Origin: Botrimarina colliarenosi
GTDB taxonomy: Bacteria; Planctomycetota; Planctomycetia; Pirellulales; Lacipirellulaceae
Length of the DNA: 64,000 nucleotides
Direction of reading: 5' to 3'
NCBI RefSeq assembly: GCF_007859955.1
Contig: NZ_SJPR01000001.1
Span: 265,806-329,805, forward strand
The notes below the pieces were generated by a model that was given only the letters and a program-made list of their open reading frames with translations, was not told where the DNA came from and ran no database searches. Shown piece after piece: positions 24,493 to 33,785 of this stretch. Made by a program: the position numbers and the translations under genes. Each line of letters opens with the position of its first letter. Positions within the stretch are counted from its first letter, which is position 1.

Positions 24493-26142
24493 TTAGAGGC
24501 GGTCGCGCAGTCCGCGGAAGTACTCCTCAGCGTGCTCCCGCCGCGACTTTGGCAGGCGTTCGCTCGTCAGCGGGTCGGCCGGTTGAGCGGCGGCGGCGTC
24601 GAGCGGCGTCTTGATCGACTCGGCGACCTCCCCCTTGATACTGGGGCCCTTCACGAGACCGCCAAACGTGCTGGCGCCCCGGCCGACTTCCTGCTTGACC
24701 TGGGAGTCGCGGAAAGACACGTCGTTCTTTTCGTCGGGCCGGAAGCCCTTGCCGCGCCCCTCCCCCATACCGTCGCCCGGGGGGCCGTCTTGGTTCTTGC
24801 CCTGGCCTTGGCCGGGCATTCCTCCCGCCATCTGACCCGGCTCCATGCCCATCGCCTGCTTGGCGTCCATGATGTCGGTCATGGCGGCGTCGAGCATCTT
24901 CATCTCTTGGGCTTCCTTGGCCATCTCGCCCATCTGCTGCGCCATCTGCTGCATGGCGTCGGCGGCCGCCTTGGCGTCTCCCTTGTCGAGGGCCTGCTGC
25001 GCCTGCTTCATCTGCTGGGCCATCTGCTGCAGCTTCTGCATCTGCGGCGCCTGCTGGGCGAGTTGGTCGATCTTCTGTTGCAACTTGCCGGCCTGGTTGA
25101 GGTCGCCCTTGCGCTGCGCCTCGGCGAGTTGGCGTTCGAGCTCTTGCTTCTGCTGCTGTTGCTGCTGGGCCGCCTCGGCGAGCTTCTGCTGCATCTTGCC
25201 GAGTTGGGCGGCGAGCTGCTCCTGCTTCTCGGGCGAGACTTTCCCTTGGGCGATCTCCTCGCGGATCTTCGCCACCTCCTCCATGGCCCGCTTCCAGTCG
25301 CCCTGCTTCATCGCCTCGGCCGCCTTCTCGGCCGGGCCCTTGCCGAGGTCCTTCATCCGGTTGAGCTGGTTGCGGAGCTCCTCGCTGCCGCCGAGCTTCT
25401 GCTTGCGCTCGGCGAGCTGCTGCGAGAGGTCGTTGAGTTTGACGGCCGCTTTGGTGGGGTCCTTCGCTTGCTTCTTGGCGAGGTCGGCGGTCCCTTCCTC
25501 GACCTTCTTGAGTAGCGCCGAGGCGTCGGTGAGGCCGTCCTTCTCCGCCTGCTGGCGACGCTTCTCGAGTTGCTTACGAGCCGTCTCGGCGGCCTTCTTC
25601 GCTTGCTCGGCGGCGACCTGTTCGGTGGGGGGCTTCTCGGGGGTCGCCTCGGCGATGCGATTGCCGACGAAGGTCGCCACCAACAGCGCCACGAGGGCCG
25701 GCGCCAACGGCCGCCACACCCCCCGGTCGATCCCCACGGCGAAGCGCTCGGCGACCTCGACCTTACCGATCGCCCGCACCGCATCGCGTGCCAGCGCCGT
25801 CCCGGCCGGGGTGGCTAGTTCGTCTTCCGAGAGCGTCAGGCTGCTGGCGACCCGTTCGCGGAGCTCGTACCGACGGTCGATCTCGACGGCCGCGTCGAGG
25901 CGGCTTTTTGGACGCAGGACCGTCCACAGGGAAGCCCAGGTCAATCCAACAATTGCGGCGCCACCAAGCCACAGGACGGCCCACCGGGCCGGCAGACCGG
26001 GCACAGGGAACAGTTTCGGAACGATAATCGCCACGAGAGCGACGCAGAACGCGGCGGTCAGGCAGAGAGCCAACCGCCCGCCCCACTGCCGTAGCACAAG
26101 CCGCCGGCGGGCGGCGTCGACGCGTTGTTGGATCTCGTCCAC
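24493..26142 (-). CDS. Coiled-coil membrane protein, DUF4175-like
   Basis: A 549-residue protein. Two membrane helices at about 21-42 (RLALCLTAAFCVALVAIIV) and 50-75 (AVLWLGGAAIVGLTWASLW), a third at about 140-160 (PLAPALVALLVATFVGNRIA), then a ~270-residue Gln/Lys/Glu-rich coiled coil (for example KMQQKLAEAAQQQQQQKQEL, QQMAQQMKQAQQALDKGD), a Gly/Met-rich linker (GMEPGQMAGGMPGQGQGKN) and a charged end. The layout recalls DUF4175-type proteins of planctomycetes. The start is GTG at 26142 with CAGGAGA upstream; the frame before it is not membrane-protein-like. It probably has envelope-associated structure; its function is unknown. Confidence 0.75.
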   Translation of the reverse strand: MDEIQQRVDAARRRLVLRQWGGRLALCLTAAFCVALVAIIVPKLFPVPGLPARWAVLWLGGAAIVGLTWASLWTVLRPKSRLDAAVEIDRRYELRERVASSLTLSEDELATPAGTALARDAVRAIGKVEVAERFAVGIDRGVWRPLAPALVALLVATFVGNRIAEATPEKPPTEQVAAEQAKKAAETARKQLEKRRQQAEKDGLTDASALLKKVEEGTADLAKKQAKDPTKAAVKLNDLSQQLAERKQKLGGSEELRNQLNRMKDLGKGPAEKAAEAMKQGDWKRAMEEVAKIREEIAQGKVSPEKQEQLAAQLGKMQQKLAEAAQQQQQQKQELERQLAEAQRKGDLNQAGKLQQKIDQLAQQAPQMQKLQQMAQQMKQAQQALDKGDAKAAADAMQQMAQQMGEMAKEAQEMKMLDAAMTDIMDAKQAMGMEPGQMAGGMPGQGQGKNQDGPPGDGMGEGRGKGFRPDEKNDVSFRDSQVKQEVGRGASTFGGLVKGPSIKGEVAESIKTPLDAAAAQPADPLTSERLPKSRREHAEEYFRGLRDRL

Positions 26143-26512
26143 GAGCGGGGTCTCCTGAGGCCACCCGATTATAGGCGACAACAAGCCGGCATGGGAAACT
26201 GCCCTTGGGCGTGCTCCGCCGATGCTCGAAACCGACGAAAACGGCTCCTCCGACACCTCCAGCGGGTTCTCGTTCCGTGGCGGCCCGCCGGTCATGCTTG
26301 GCGGCTCAGCCACCGCGTTGCATGAATCGCCGCCAATCCGATGGCTTAAGCCGCACGGAAAGACGCTCTTCAGCGGGGGCTGCGGCGAACGGCATGGCGT
26401 TCGCACCACTCCTGGTCGTTCCCTGACATTTCAGCGCGCCGCCGTCTCGAGGCTTCCCCTCCGGCGTCCGCTGGACAACAAGACCCATCGCCCGAACGAA
26501 GGAGTAAGAACA
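26143..26512. other. Gap upstream of the desulforedoxin-like gene
   Basis: 370 bases between divergent genes. Apart from the GGAG site before 26513 I see no palindrome, array or supported gene. Confidence 0.5.
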
Positions 26513-26665
26513 ATGTCCAAGCCCTACCAAGGCGACACCTTCAAGTGCGAATCGTGTGGCATGGAAATCGAGGTCAAAGCGCCCTGCAACTGCGACTCGG
26601 GCGACCCGATCTTCGCCTGCTGCGGCACCTCAATGAAAAAGCAGACCGCAGCGGCCTCGGCTTGA
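26513..26665 (+). CDS. Desulforedoxin-like small Cys-rich protein
   Basis: A 50-residue protein. GDTFKCESCGMEIEV (CxxC) is followed by FACCGTSMKK, the CC-G-x-x-M ending of desulforedoxin and of the N-terminal domain of desulfoferrodoxin, so a rubredoxin-type Fe(Cys)4 site (Cys12, Cys15, Cys36, Cys37) is expected. An extra CNC (Cys25, Cys27) sits between the pairs and is not part of the classic motif. The ATG at 26513 has AAGGAG upstream. The PfpI-family gene starts 72 bases later on the same strand, so the two may form a small redox or stress operon. Other small zinc ribbons are an alternative reading. Confidence 0.75.
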   Translation: MSKPYQGDTFKCESCGMEIEVKAPCNCDSGDPIFACCGTSMKKQTAAASA

Positions 26666-26737
26666 GCCCTGGCCACCGCGTTCAAACAAAGATCGCTTCC
26701 TAAGAAAGCAACCGACAATCAAGACCAAGGGAAATAT

Positions 26738-27325
26738 ATGAGCAACAAACAAAAAAGCGAATGCACCGATGAACTTAAGGGCAAGCGAGTCGCGATTCTC
26801 GCGACCGACGGCTTTGAACAGGTTGAGTTGACACGCCCGCGAGACGCGATCACCGAGGCGGGCGGCGACGTGCAAATCGTCTCGCTCGACATGGGTGAGA
26901 TCCAGGGCATGCATCACGACCAACTCGGCGACAAGGTGACGGTCGACGCCATCGTGGCCAGCGCTAATCCGCACGACTACGACGCGTTGGTCCTCCCGGG
27001 TGGCGTCCAGAACCCCGATACGCTGCGGAAGAGCGCCGACGCCGTCGAGTTCGTGCGCGCCTTCTTTGAGCAGCACAAGCCGGTCGCCGCGATCTGTCAC
27101 GGCCCTTGGATGCTCGTCGAGGCGGGCGTCGTTCAGGGGCGTCGCGTCACGTCGTACGCCAGTCTCAAGACCGACCTCATCAACGCCGGCGCTAACTGGG
27201 TCGACGAGGAGTGTGTCTGCGACGAAGGTCTCGTCACCAGCCGCACGCCAGAAGACCTAACGGCCTTCTGCGAGAAGATGGTCGAGGAGATCGCCGAAGG
27301 GAAGCACGCGGCGCAGGTCGCATAG
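26738..27325 (+). CDS. PfpI/DJ-1-family protein (type 1 glutamine amidotransferase-like)
   Basis: A 195-residue protein of the PfpI subgroup: KRVAILATDGFEQVELT, YDALVLPGGVQNPDTLR and AAICHGPWMLVEAG, giving the nucleophile Cys120 with His121 and the conserved Glu27. The family includes intracellular proteases, chaperones and glyoxalase/deglycase-like enzymes (YhbO type), linked to stress protection; the precise activity cannot be read here. A clear terminator follows. An AAGGGAAA-like site precedes the ATG. It is probably co-transcribed with the desulforedoxin-like gene. Confidence 0.9.
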   Translation: MSNKQKSECTDELKGKRVAILATDGFEQVELTRPRDAITEAGGDVQIVSLDMGEIQGMHHDQLGDKVTVDAIVASANPHDYDALVLPGGVQNPDTLRKSADAVEFVRAFFEQHKPVAAICHGPWMLVEAGVVQGRRVTSYASLKTDLINAGANWVDEECVCDEGLVTSRTPEDLTAFCEKMVEEIAEGKHAAQVA

Positions 27326-27378
27326 TCACCCTCTGCGTTGCTTCTATCGACGCGCAGTTTGTCCGTACGAAACGAAGG

Positions 27379-27416
27379 AAGCGGGCGGGAGCCGGACTCC
27401 CGCCCGCTTCTCTTTT
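27379..27416 (+). terminator. Rho-independent terminator after the PfpI-family gene
   Basis: Perfect 13-bp stem aagcgggcgggag / ctcccgcccgctt with a 5-base loop, followed by ctctttt. Confidence 0.85.
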
Positions 27417-27447
27417 AATGCGCCGCGCGATGTCGCAACGGGCCCGT

Positions 27448-27579
27448 TCAGTGGCCGGCTTGCGAGGGACTTGAATGGTGGATAAAAGCCATCCGCCCGA
27501 AATGCACGTGGCCGGCCGAAGCGACCGAACCCGCCAGAGCAACGACCGCCACCGCCAACATCAGAATCCGCCGCGTCAT
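27448..27579 (-). CDS. Small secreted peptide of 43 residues
   Basis: A short frame: MTRRILMLAVAVVALAGSVA, then SAGHVHFGRMAFIHHSSPSQ and AGH before TGA. Residues 1-22 are a good signal peptide with an A-S-A-type cleavage site, leaving a His-rich 20-residue peptide. The ATG at 27579 has AGGAGAA six bases upstream, which is the main support. It is not recognised as any family. Given the length, this is a moderate call. Confidence 0.5.
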   Translation of the reverse strand: MTRRILMLAVAVVALAGSVASAGHVHFGRMAFIHHSSPSQAGH

Positions 27580-27880
27580 GATGATTCTCCTGTCGTCTAT
27601 GCAAACCTACGATTTCGCGTCGGCCTTCGGCGGAACCCAACCGTCCCGCGTTGTTAGCGAAGCCGACCTCTCATCCGAACTCTACGATCAGCACGCCACG
27701 GACGGGTCGGCGAATCGAGTGCGTTGCTTCTTTGTAACGTAGCGCCGCGGGCAACCTTGCGGAGCTTTAGCCTTACGCGGCTGTAAGGTTGAGGCCGAAA
27801 CGTTACGTCGCCAGTTCGTCGGCCTGAGGCGTTGAATCGCGGTGCTGTCCCTGGCGCCCCGTTCTGACGTAAGCTGTTGA
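27580..27880. other. Gap with nested palindrome
   Basis: 301 bases with no supported gene. It contains the nested palindrome at 27736-27808. Confidence 0.5.
27736..27808. repeat. Nested palindrome
   Basis: Outer arms gtaacgt / acgttac, inner arms gcaacctt / aaggttg, with further partial pairing (gcggagc / gcggctg region). It is less regular than the other palindromes in the window. Confidence 0.5.
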
Positions 27881-28522
27881 ATGCTTGGCGTCCTCCCTCC
27901 CGAGACCCCTGCCGTGGCCGTCGCAGCCCTTCCAATCAGCCCCACCGGACCGCTCAGCGAGTCGCAGCACCGCGAAGTCGCGGTCGCCCACGACCGATCG
28001 CGGAAGATCCGTCGGGCGGCGGGCGTCGCCGCGTTCAACGGCTGGTCGATCGGCGTGCTCGCGGCGCTGTCGGCGCCGTTCGCCCTCTTCAGCCTGCCGG
28101 CGCTCGTGCTGGCGGGAGGGATGGGGCTCGTCGCTTGGAACGAGTTCCGCGGCCGCCGTCGCCTGCTGGCGTTCGACGAGTCGGCGCCCGCCTTCCTCGG
28201 TTGGAACCAGCTCGGCTTCCTCGCCCTGATCATCGTCTACTGCGTTTGGCAGCTCGTCACGAGCCTGTCGGGCGACAGCCCCTTCGCCGCCGAGCTCGCC
28301 GCTAAGCCCCAGCTGCGCGAGGTGTTCGGCTCGGGCGACGGCATCGATAGTCTCTACCGTGTCATCGTCATGGCGTTCTACGGCGTCGTGATCGCACTCA
28401 GCGTGGTGTTCCAAGGGGGCAACGCGGTCTACTACTTCACCCGCCGCAAGCACGTCATCGCCTATCGGCAGAGCACGCCGACTTGGGTCCGCGAAGTCCA
28501 GAGCGCGACCGCGGGGGCGTAG
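27881..28522 (+). CDS. Multipass membrane protein of unknown function
   Basis: A 213-residue protein with four predicted membrane helices: about 54-72 (WSIGVLAALSAPFALFSL), 73-90 (PALVLAGGMGLVAW), 108-127 (LGFLALIIVYCVWQLV) and 163-185 (YRVIVMAFYGVVIALSVVF). The N-terminal ~45 residues are polar, and the protein ends with YYFTRRKHVIAYRQSTPTWV. No motif for a known transporter or enzyme is seen. The start at 27881 is uncertain; GTG codons shortly downstream could be used. A bidirectional-looking hairpin terminator lies after the stop. Confidence 0.7.
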   Translation: MLGVLPPETPAVAVAALPISPTGPLSESQHREVAVAHDRSRKIRRAAGVAAFNGWSIGVLAALSAPFALFSLPALVLAGGMGLVAWNEFRGRRRLLAFDESAPAFLGWNQLGFLALIIVYCVWQLVTSLSGDSPFAAELAAKPQLREVFGSGDGIDSLYRVIVMAFYGVVIALSVVFQGGNAVYYFTRRKHVIAYRQSTPTWVREVQSATAGA

Positions 28523-28567
28523 CTGGCGAACGGACCCTGCCGAACAAACGAACGCCGACCAAATAGA

Positions 28568-28598
28568 CAAAGCCGCCGGTTTTTCACCGGCGGCTTTG
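28568..28598. terminator. Hairpin terminator between convergent genes
   Basis: Perfect 13-bp stem caaagccgccggt / accggcggctttg with a 5-base loop between the membrane protein and PEP-CTERM genes. The flanking T/A runs are short, so it is a weaker terminator. Confidence 0.65.
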
Positions 28599-28625
28599 TC
28601 GTTAGTGAAAGTCGAACTCTAGAGA

Positions 28626-29507
28626 TCAGCAGCCAACCGTACGGCGACGAATGCCAGCGGCCAGGCAACCCGCCGCGACGAGCATCGCGCTGGTCGGTTC
28701 GGGGACGGCTTGGAAGTCGAACGTCGTCGACACGCCGCCGGGGACCGAGATGCTGACGTTGTCGAAGTAGCCGACTTGGCCCTGGTTGTAGGTGCCCACG
28801 CCCATCGCGAGGCTCACCACGCGGGCGTCGGCAAAGTCGGCGTCGGCCGTCGTGAAGGCGGTCACCCACTCGCCGAGCGAACGGATCGGCGGGCCGCCGG
28901 CGCCGTTGGGGAGCTCGAAGCCGCCCGTCCAGAACCAACCGCCCGACGCGTCGTTACCCGCGCCGGTCGTCGCATCGATGCTGACCGACTGCCACGCGTC
29001 GGCGGGGGAAGCCTGCGAACCGCCGCCAACTTGGTTCCAGGTCGGCTCGTAGACGAGCTGGCCGTAGTTGTCGCCCGTGCCGGTCGTCGAGAAGATGCCG
29101 ATCTTCAGCGACGGGGCGGCGAACACGTTGCCGCCGGCGACCGTTTCTTTGTAGTAGTTGTAGCCAAAGATGGCGGAGCTGAGGACCGTCGTCGCGTCAC
29201 CGAAGTCGGCGTACGTCGCGACCTCAGCCTTATCGCCGTTGTCCATGCCGGTGGTCAGCAGCGCGGCGCCGGTGGGGAGGGGCTGGTTCGACTCAAGGTC
29301 GCCACCCATGCCGACGAGCGACTCAATCGAAGCGGCGCCGCCGGCGCGAATGTCCGCGGCGTACCAGGCGCCGGCGGTCGGGACGGCGGGGATCGTGGTC
29401 TCGAAGGAATTGACTTCGACCACGGCCGCCGAGGCGGCGGAAGAAAGAAAGACGCAACCAAGCGCGGCCGCCAAGCCGAGGAGAAAACGCGAACGGGAGA
29501 GACTCAT
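28626..29507 (-). CDS. Secreted PEP-CTERM protein
   Basis: A 293-residue exported protein. Signal peptide 1-27 (LGLAAALGCVFLSSAASA). The body (30-255) is a single beta-rich domain with aromatic and Gly-rich turns (SFETTIPAVPTAGAWYAADI, GGWFWTGGFELPNGAGGPP, VGYFDNVSISVPGG), resembling carbohydrate-binding or jelly-roll secreted domains, though no specific family is named. The C-terminus is VPEPTSAMLVAAGCLAAG + IRRR, a PEP-CTERM sorting signal. The start at 29507 gives the proper signal peptide; the longer open frame does not. No exosortase gene is in the window. Confidence 0.85.
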   Translation of the reverse strand: MSLSRSRFLLGLAAALGCVFLSSAASAAVVEVNSFETTIPAVPTAGAWYAADIRAGGAASIESLVGMGGDLESNQPLPTGAALLTTGMDNGDKAEVATYADFGDATTVLSSAIFGYNYYKETVAGGNVFAAPSLKIGIFSTTGTGDNYGQLVYEPTWNQVGGGSQASPADAWQSVSIDATTGAGNDASGGWFWTGGFELPNGAGGPPIRSLGEWVTAFTTADADFADARVVSLAMGVGTYNQGQVGYFDNVSISVPGGVSTTFDFQAVPEPTSAMLVAAGCLAAGIRRRTVGC

Positions 29508-29986
29508 GAGACGCAACTCGAAGGAGAAGTGAGACGACAACCGGCCAGAAGGGTCGCCACCACGGCGCCGGCCCGGTTGTCCCAAGCAACCCTCTCCACG
29601 CTAATCGGCGCGGCCACGGCGACAACGATTTCGAGGGTCTCACCGCCATTCAACGCGACGGCTGGCAACGGTTGTCACGGTCGCACCGAATGCGCCGGCG
29701 CCGGTGATTCAGAGGAGCGAACGCCCGTGCGCCATCGTTCGTCACCGCCCCGGCATCAAAGCCCCGGAGGGGCGCAGCGCGTAGCCAGGGGCGCGAGCCC
29801 CTGGAACCGATCGCCCGCAAAGACGAAAAGCCCCGGAGGGGCGACAGCGGCATGGCGTGCCGAGTTACTGTCGCCCCTCCGGGGCTTTGTCGATGTTGCC
29901 GAGTCCCAGGGGCTGGCGCCCCTGGCTACGCGCTGCCGCCCCTACCGGGGCTGAGCTTCCGTGGAGTGGCCGGGGGCAAGCTTAGT
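29508..29986. other. Intergenic gap, mostly nested repeat R2
   Basis: 479 bases. The first ~250 hold nothing I recognise; the rest is the R2 element at 29758-29952. Confidence 0.6.
29758..29952. repeat. Nested palindromic element R2, copy 1
   Basis: A ~195-bp element. An inner 21-bp perfect inverted repeat (aaagccccggaggggcgaca + g, 29827-29847 with 29868-29888) is enclosed by outer arms (agccccggaggggcgcagcg and cgtagccaggggcgcg facing gcgcccctggctacg and the closing ccggggct). A second copy with the same architecture is at 43560-43759. Confidence 0.9.
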
Positions 29987-30540
29987 TCATTCAGCAAAGC
30001 CCTCGGCGCCCAGCAAATCTTGCCCCGGGCAGCGCACCCGCAGCACATGCACCGTCTCGCCACGCACCACAAAGATAACGCGGTACGGGCGACCCAACTT
30101 CGTTTTGAAGATTGCTTGACGAATCGCTTCGTCAAACAATGTGTGCTCGGGAGCGTGACCGGCGGTCTCGGGATGCGTCCGCAGCCGTTCGAAGCAGCCG
30201 TCGAGGGCTTTTCGCCAAGCCTTGGCGCCCGCTGGCGATCGCTCAGAGAGATAGGCGATCGTCCCGCGAATGTCTGCCTGCGCGGGTTCGGTGACAGTGA
30301 CCACGTAGGTCGTTCCGCATCGAGTCCAAACTCGGCGTCGATCTCGCGCAGAAAGTCATCGACCGGCCGCGTGTCGCCGCGATCGAGTGCGTCGAGTCCT
30401 TCCTGGATGGCGGCCGCTTCGCGCAGGCATTCCCGCCACAGCGCCAACGCCAGTTCGGGCGACATGGTCTTCCCGCTGGCGATCTTGGCGCCGACGAAGT
30501 CGTGAAAGCTCTCTAGTGAATCGGCGAACCCGGCGCTCAT
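29926..30540 (-). CDS. Antitoxin-like protein, C-terminal frame aberrant
   Basis: The first ~75 residues (SLESFHDFVGAKIASGKTMS, ALALWRECLREAAAIQEGLD, DRGDTRPVDDFLREIDAEFG) look like the planctomycete antitoxin type that pairs with RelE/ParE toxins, which normally ends at about ...EFGL. Here no stop follows; the frame stays open another ~130 codons through the toxin gene in a different phase, ending at 29926, and that part has no protein-like character. The likely explanation is a lost stop codon or a frameshift near 30310. An ATG at 30540 begins MSAGFADSL. The true functional end is therefore uncertain. Confidence 0.5.
   Translation of the reverse strand: MSAGFADSLESFHDFVGAKIASGKTMSPELALALWRECLREAAAIQEGLDALDRGDTRPVDDFLREIDAEFGLDAERPTWSLSPNPRRQTFAGRSPISLSDRQRAPRLGEKPSTAASNGCGRIPRPPVTLPSTHCLTKRFVKQSSKRSWVARTALSLWCVARRCMCCGCAARGKICWAPRALLNELSLPPATPRKLSPGRGGSA
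29987..30304 (-). CDS. RelE/ParE-family toxin
   Basis: A 105-residue protein with the RelE/ParE fold order: VTVTEPAQADIRGTIAYLSE, AKAWRKALDGCFERLRTHPE, then FKTKLGRPYRVIFVVRGETV and VHVLRVRCPGQ. The start is GTG at 30304; upstream in-frame codons (RCGTTY) might also belong to it. Such toxins cleave ribosome-bound mRNA (RelE) or poison gyrase (ParE); the subtype is not clear. It overlaps the antitoxin frame, which lies just upstream and continues through it. Confidence 0.8.
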   Translation of the reverse strand: MVTVTEPAQADIRGTIAYLSERSPAGAKAWRKALDGCFERLRTHPETAGHAPEHTLFDEAIRQAIFKTKLGRPYRVIFVVRGETVHVLRVRCPGQDLLGAEGFAE

Positions 30541-30608
30541 CGCAATTCTCTCCAGGCGACGTAAGACCTCAGCTAAAGACTACCACCAGAGCCTAAACGA
30601 CACAAAAA

Positions 30609-30643
30609 AAGGCCGCCGGCTTTCGCCGGCGGCCTTCTCTTTT
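30609..30643. terminator. Strong hairpin terminator between groL and the antitoxin gene
   Basis: 12-bp perfect stem aaggccgccggc / gccggcggcctt with a tttc loop, preceded by a run of A and followed by ctctttt. It can serve transcripts from both directions; the minus-strand groL transcript would end here. Confidence 0.8.
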
Positions 30644-30696
30644 ATTACTGACACCTGACGCCTGATCCCTGATCACTCAGGGCCGCAGGCCCCGGC

Positions 30697-32490
<1,794 letters not shown>

Positions 32491-32499
32491 TAAGCTCGC

Positions 32500-32832
32500 T
32501 CACTCAACCACAGCAAGGATGTCCGATTCGCTCATCAGCAGGTACTCCTGGTCGTCGATCTCGATCGTCTCAGGGGCGTAGCTGGTGAAAAGAACCTCGT
32601 CGCCGACCTTGACCTGCAGCTCGCCGCGACCGCCGTCGTCCAGGAGCTTGCCGGGGCCGACGGCGACAATGGTGCCACGGTTCGGCTTTTCCTTCGACGA
32701 GTCGGGCAGGAAGATGCCGCCCGCGGTCTTGTCCGCCAACTCAACACGCTCGACGACAACCTTGTCGCCCATCGGCTCGAGCTTGACCTTGCCCTTTTTA
32801 CTGGAGACTGGCTTCTTAGTGGCGGTCGCCAT
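32500..32832 (-). CDS. groES: Co-chaperonin GroES
   Basis: A 110-residue protein. After a basic N-terminal stretch (MATATKKPVSSKKGKVKLEP) the GroES fold begins at MGDKVVVERVE, with the mobile-loop region KTAGGIFLPDSSKEKPNRGT, VGPGKLLDDGG, and GDEVLFTSYAPETIEIDDQE. It caps the GroEL chamber. The basic N-terminal extension of about 20 residues is longer than in E. coli GroES (97). The ATG at 32832 fits a GAGG site upstream. It is first in the groES-groL operon. Confidence 0.97.
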   Translation of the reverse strand: MATATKKPVSSKKGKVKLEPMGDKVVVERVELADKTAGGIFLPDSSKEKPNRGTIVAVGPGKLLDDGGRGELQVKVGDEVLFTSYAPETIEIDDQEYLLMSESDILAVVE

Positions 32833-33311
32833 CGGCGAGATCCTCACGTCAGGGGATGGGGGATGTGAAAGTTGTTAGTCGATCGGGAGCCGACGTTGCC
32901 GCCGGGCCACCCGCTGACAGTTGTCTTTAAGCACTGGCCCCAAGCGCACCGGTAACCCCGGGCGCCACGGACGCAGTCGTGGGCGGGTAGAAGCAACTCG
33001 GGCGCCAATGCCAGCGAGAGTGCTGTCGACGGTCGTAAGTCTTTATCCAGTAGAGGATTGCGTCCACAGGCAATCCTCGCCGCCGGCCGCCTCGCCCTGT
33101 CATTCTGACCCCTGCTCTTCGGCATACGGCTCGGCGGAGCCGGGAACGCTGCCAGAATGGCGCCCGGTGGTGGGAGGCATTCTCCGCCCAAGTCCCCTAG
33201 AATGACGCCCACCTCGAACCGCTGCAGTTGTCAGCCCGTCCCGCTGCGTCGCGGATTTGCGGGTTGGGCAGCGCCCGCGACGCGACCCCTTCCCCTCCGG
33301 AGACTGTTCCC
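32833..33311. other. Gap upstream of groES
   Basis: 479 bases between divergent groES and the small basic secreted protein. No supported gene. I see no perfect TTAGCACTC-N9-GAGTGCTAA (CIRCE) site; see the rejected list for a partial look-alike. Confidence 0.5.
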
Positions 33312-33560
33312 ATGTTCCGCCCCTCCGCTCGCTTTGCTCTCGCCCTGCTGGCGCTGGTCGCCCTCGGGTTGGCCCTTCCTTCGCACGCCGAAGCGCGGCG
33401 TTACCGAACGATTGTCCGTCGCGCGCCGGTCGTCTACGCCGCTCCGGTGGTGGTCCGCCGCGCGCCGGTTGTGGTCCGCGCTCCTTATGTGGGCGTCGGT
33501 GTCGGCTACGGCCGGGTCCGCGTCGCCGCCCCGGGCGTCGGTGTTTACCTCGGCTGGTGA
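33312..33560 (+). CDS. Small secreted basic protein with RAPVV repeats
   Basis: An 82-residue protein. Signal peptide 1-28 (FALALLALVALGLALPSHAEA), then a Val/Arg-rich mature part with degenerate units RRAPVVYAAP, VVVRRAPVVV, RAPYVGVGVG, and the ending VAAPGVGVYLGW. It shares the ending pattern (APGVGV) with the gene at 33786. The start at 33312 gives the clean signal peptide. It is not recognised as a named family; it could be an extracellular or envelope-associated coat peptide. A perfect terminator follows. Confidence 0.75.
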   Translation: MFRPSARFALALLALVALGLALPSHAEARRYRTIVRRAPVVYAAPVVVRRAPVVVRAPYVGVGVGYGRVRVAAPGVGVYLGW

Positions 33561-33593
33561 GCCGGCGACTTGATGGCTCCCTGACAACGACAA

Positions 33594-33637
33594 CGAGCCG
33601 CTCTCTACCCGTGGGTAGAGAGCGGCTCGCTTTTTTT
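33594..33637 (+). terminator. Rho-independent terminator
   Basis: Perfect 17-bp stem cgagccgctctctaccc / gggtagagagcggctcg with a 2-base spacer at the tip (a slightly larger loop forms in practice), followed by seven T. Confidence 0.9.
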
Positions 33638-33785
33638 GGCGCGCTACGTGCACCTAACTACTACCGGACGTTCGCCGTTCCCCTCGGAGGACGATTCCCC
33701 CTGCAACGTAACGTTTTTCGACAATTCACCCTGAACCCTGAGAAGGCAGGGTGGTCGTCGTTGCCCCAAACATCCGGAGAATGCA

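Noticed and set aside
24845-26158. 437-codon Ser/Cys-rich open frame antisense to the coiled-coil protein gene
   Set aside because: Composition is that of an antisense frame of Gln/Lys/Ala codons; no ribosome-binding site.
28710-29954. 414-codon plus-strand frame antisense to the PEP-CTERM gene and running into repeat R2
   Set aside because: Antisense shadow; its end translates the R2 repeat rather than a protein domain.
32941-33040. Possible CIRCE (HrcA) operator upstream of groES
   Set aside because: On the groES strand an AGCACTC half-site and a GAGTtGCT half-site occur but are 18 rather than 9 bases apart and one is imperfect, so it does not meet the element definition.
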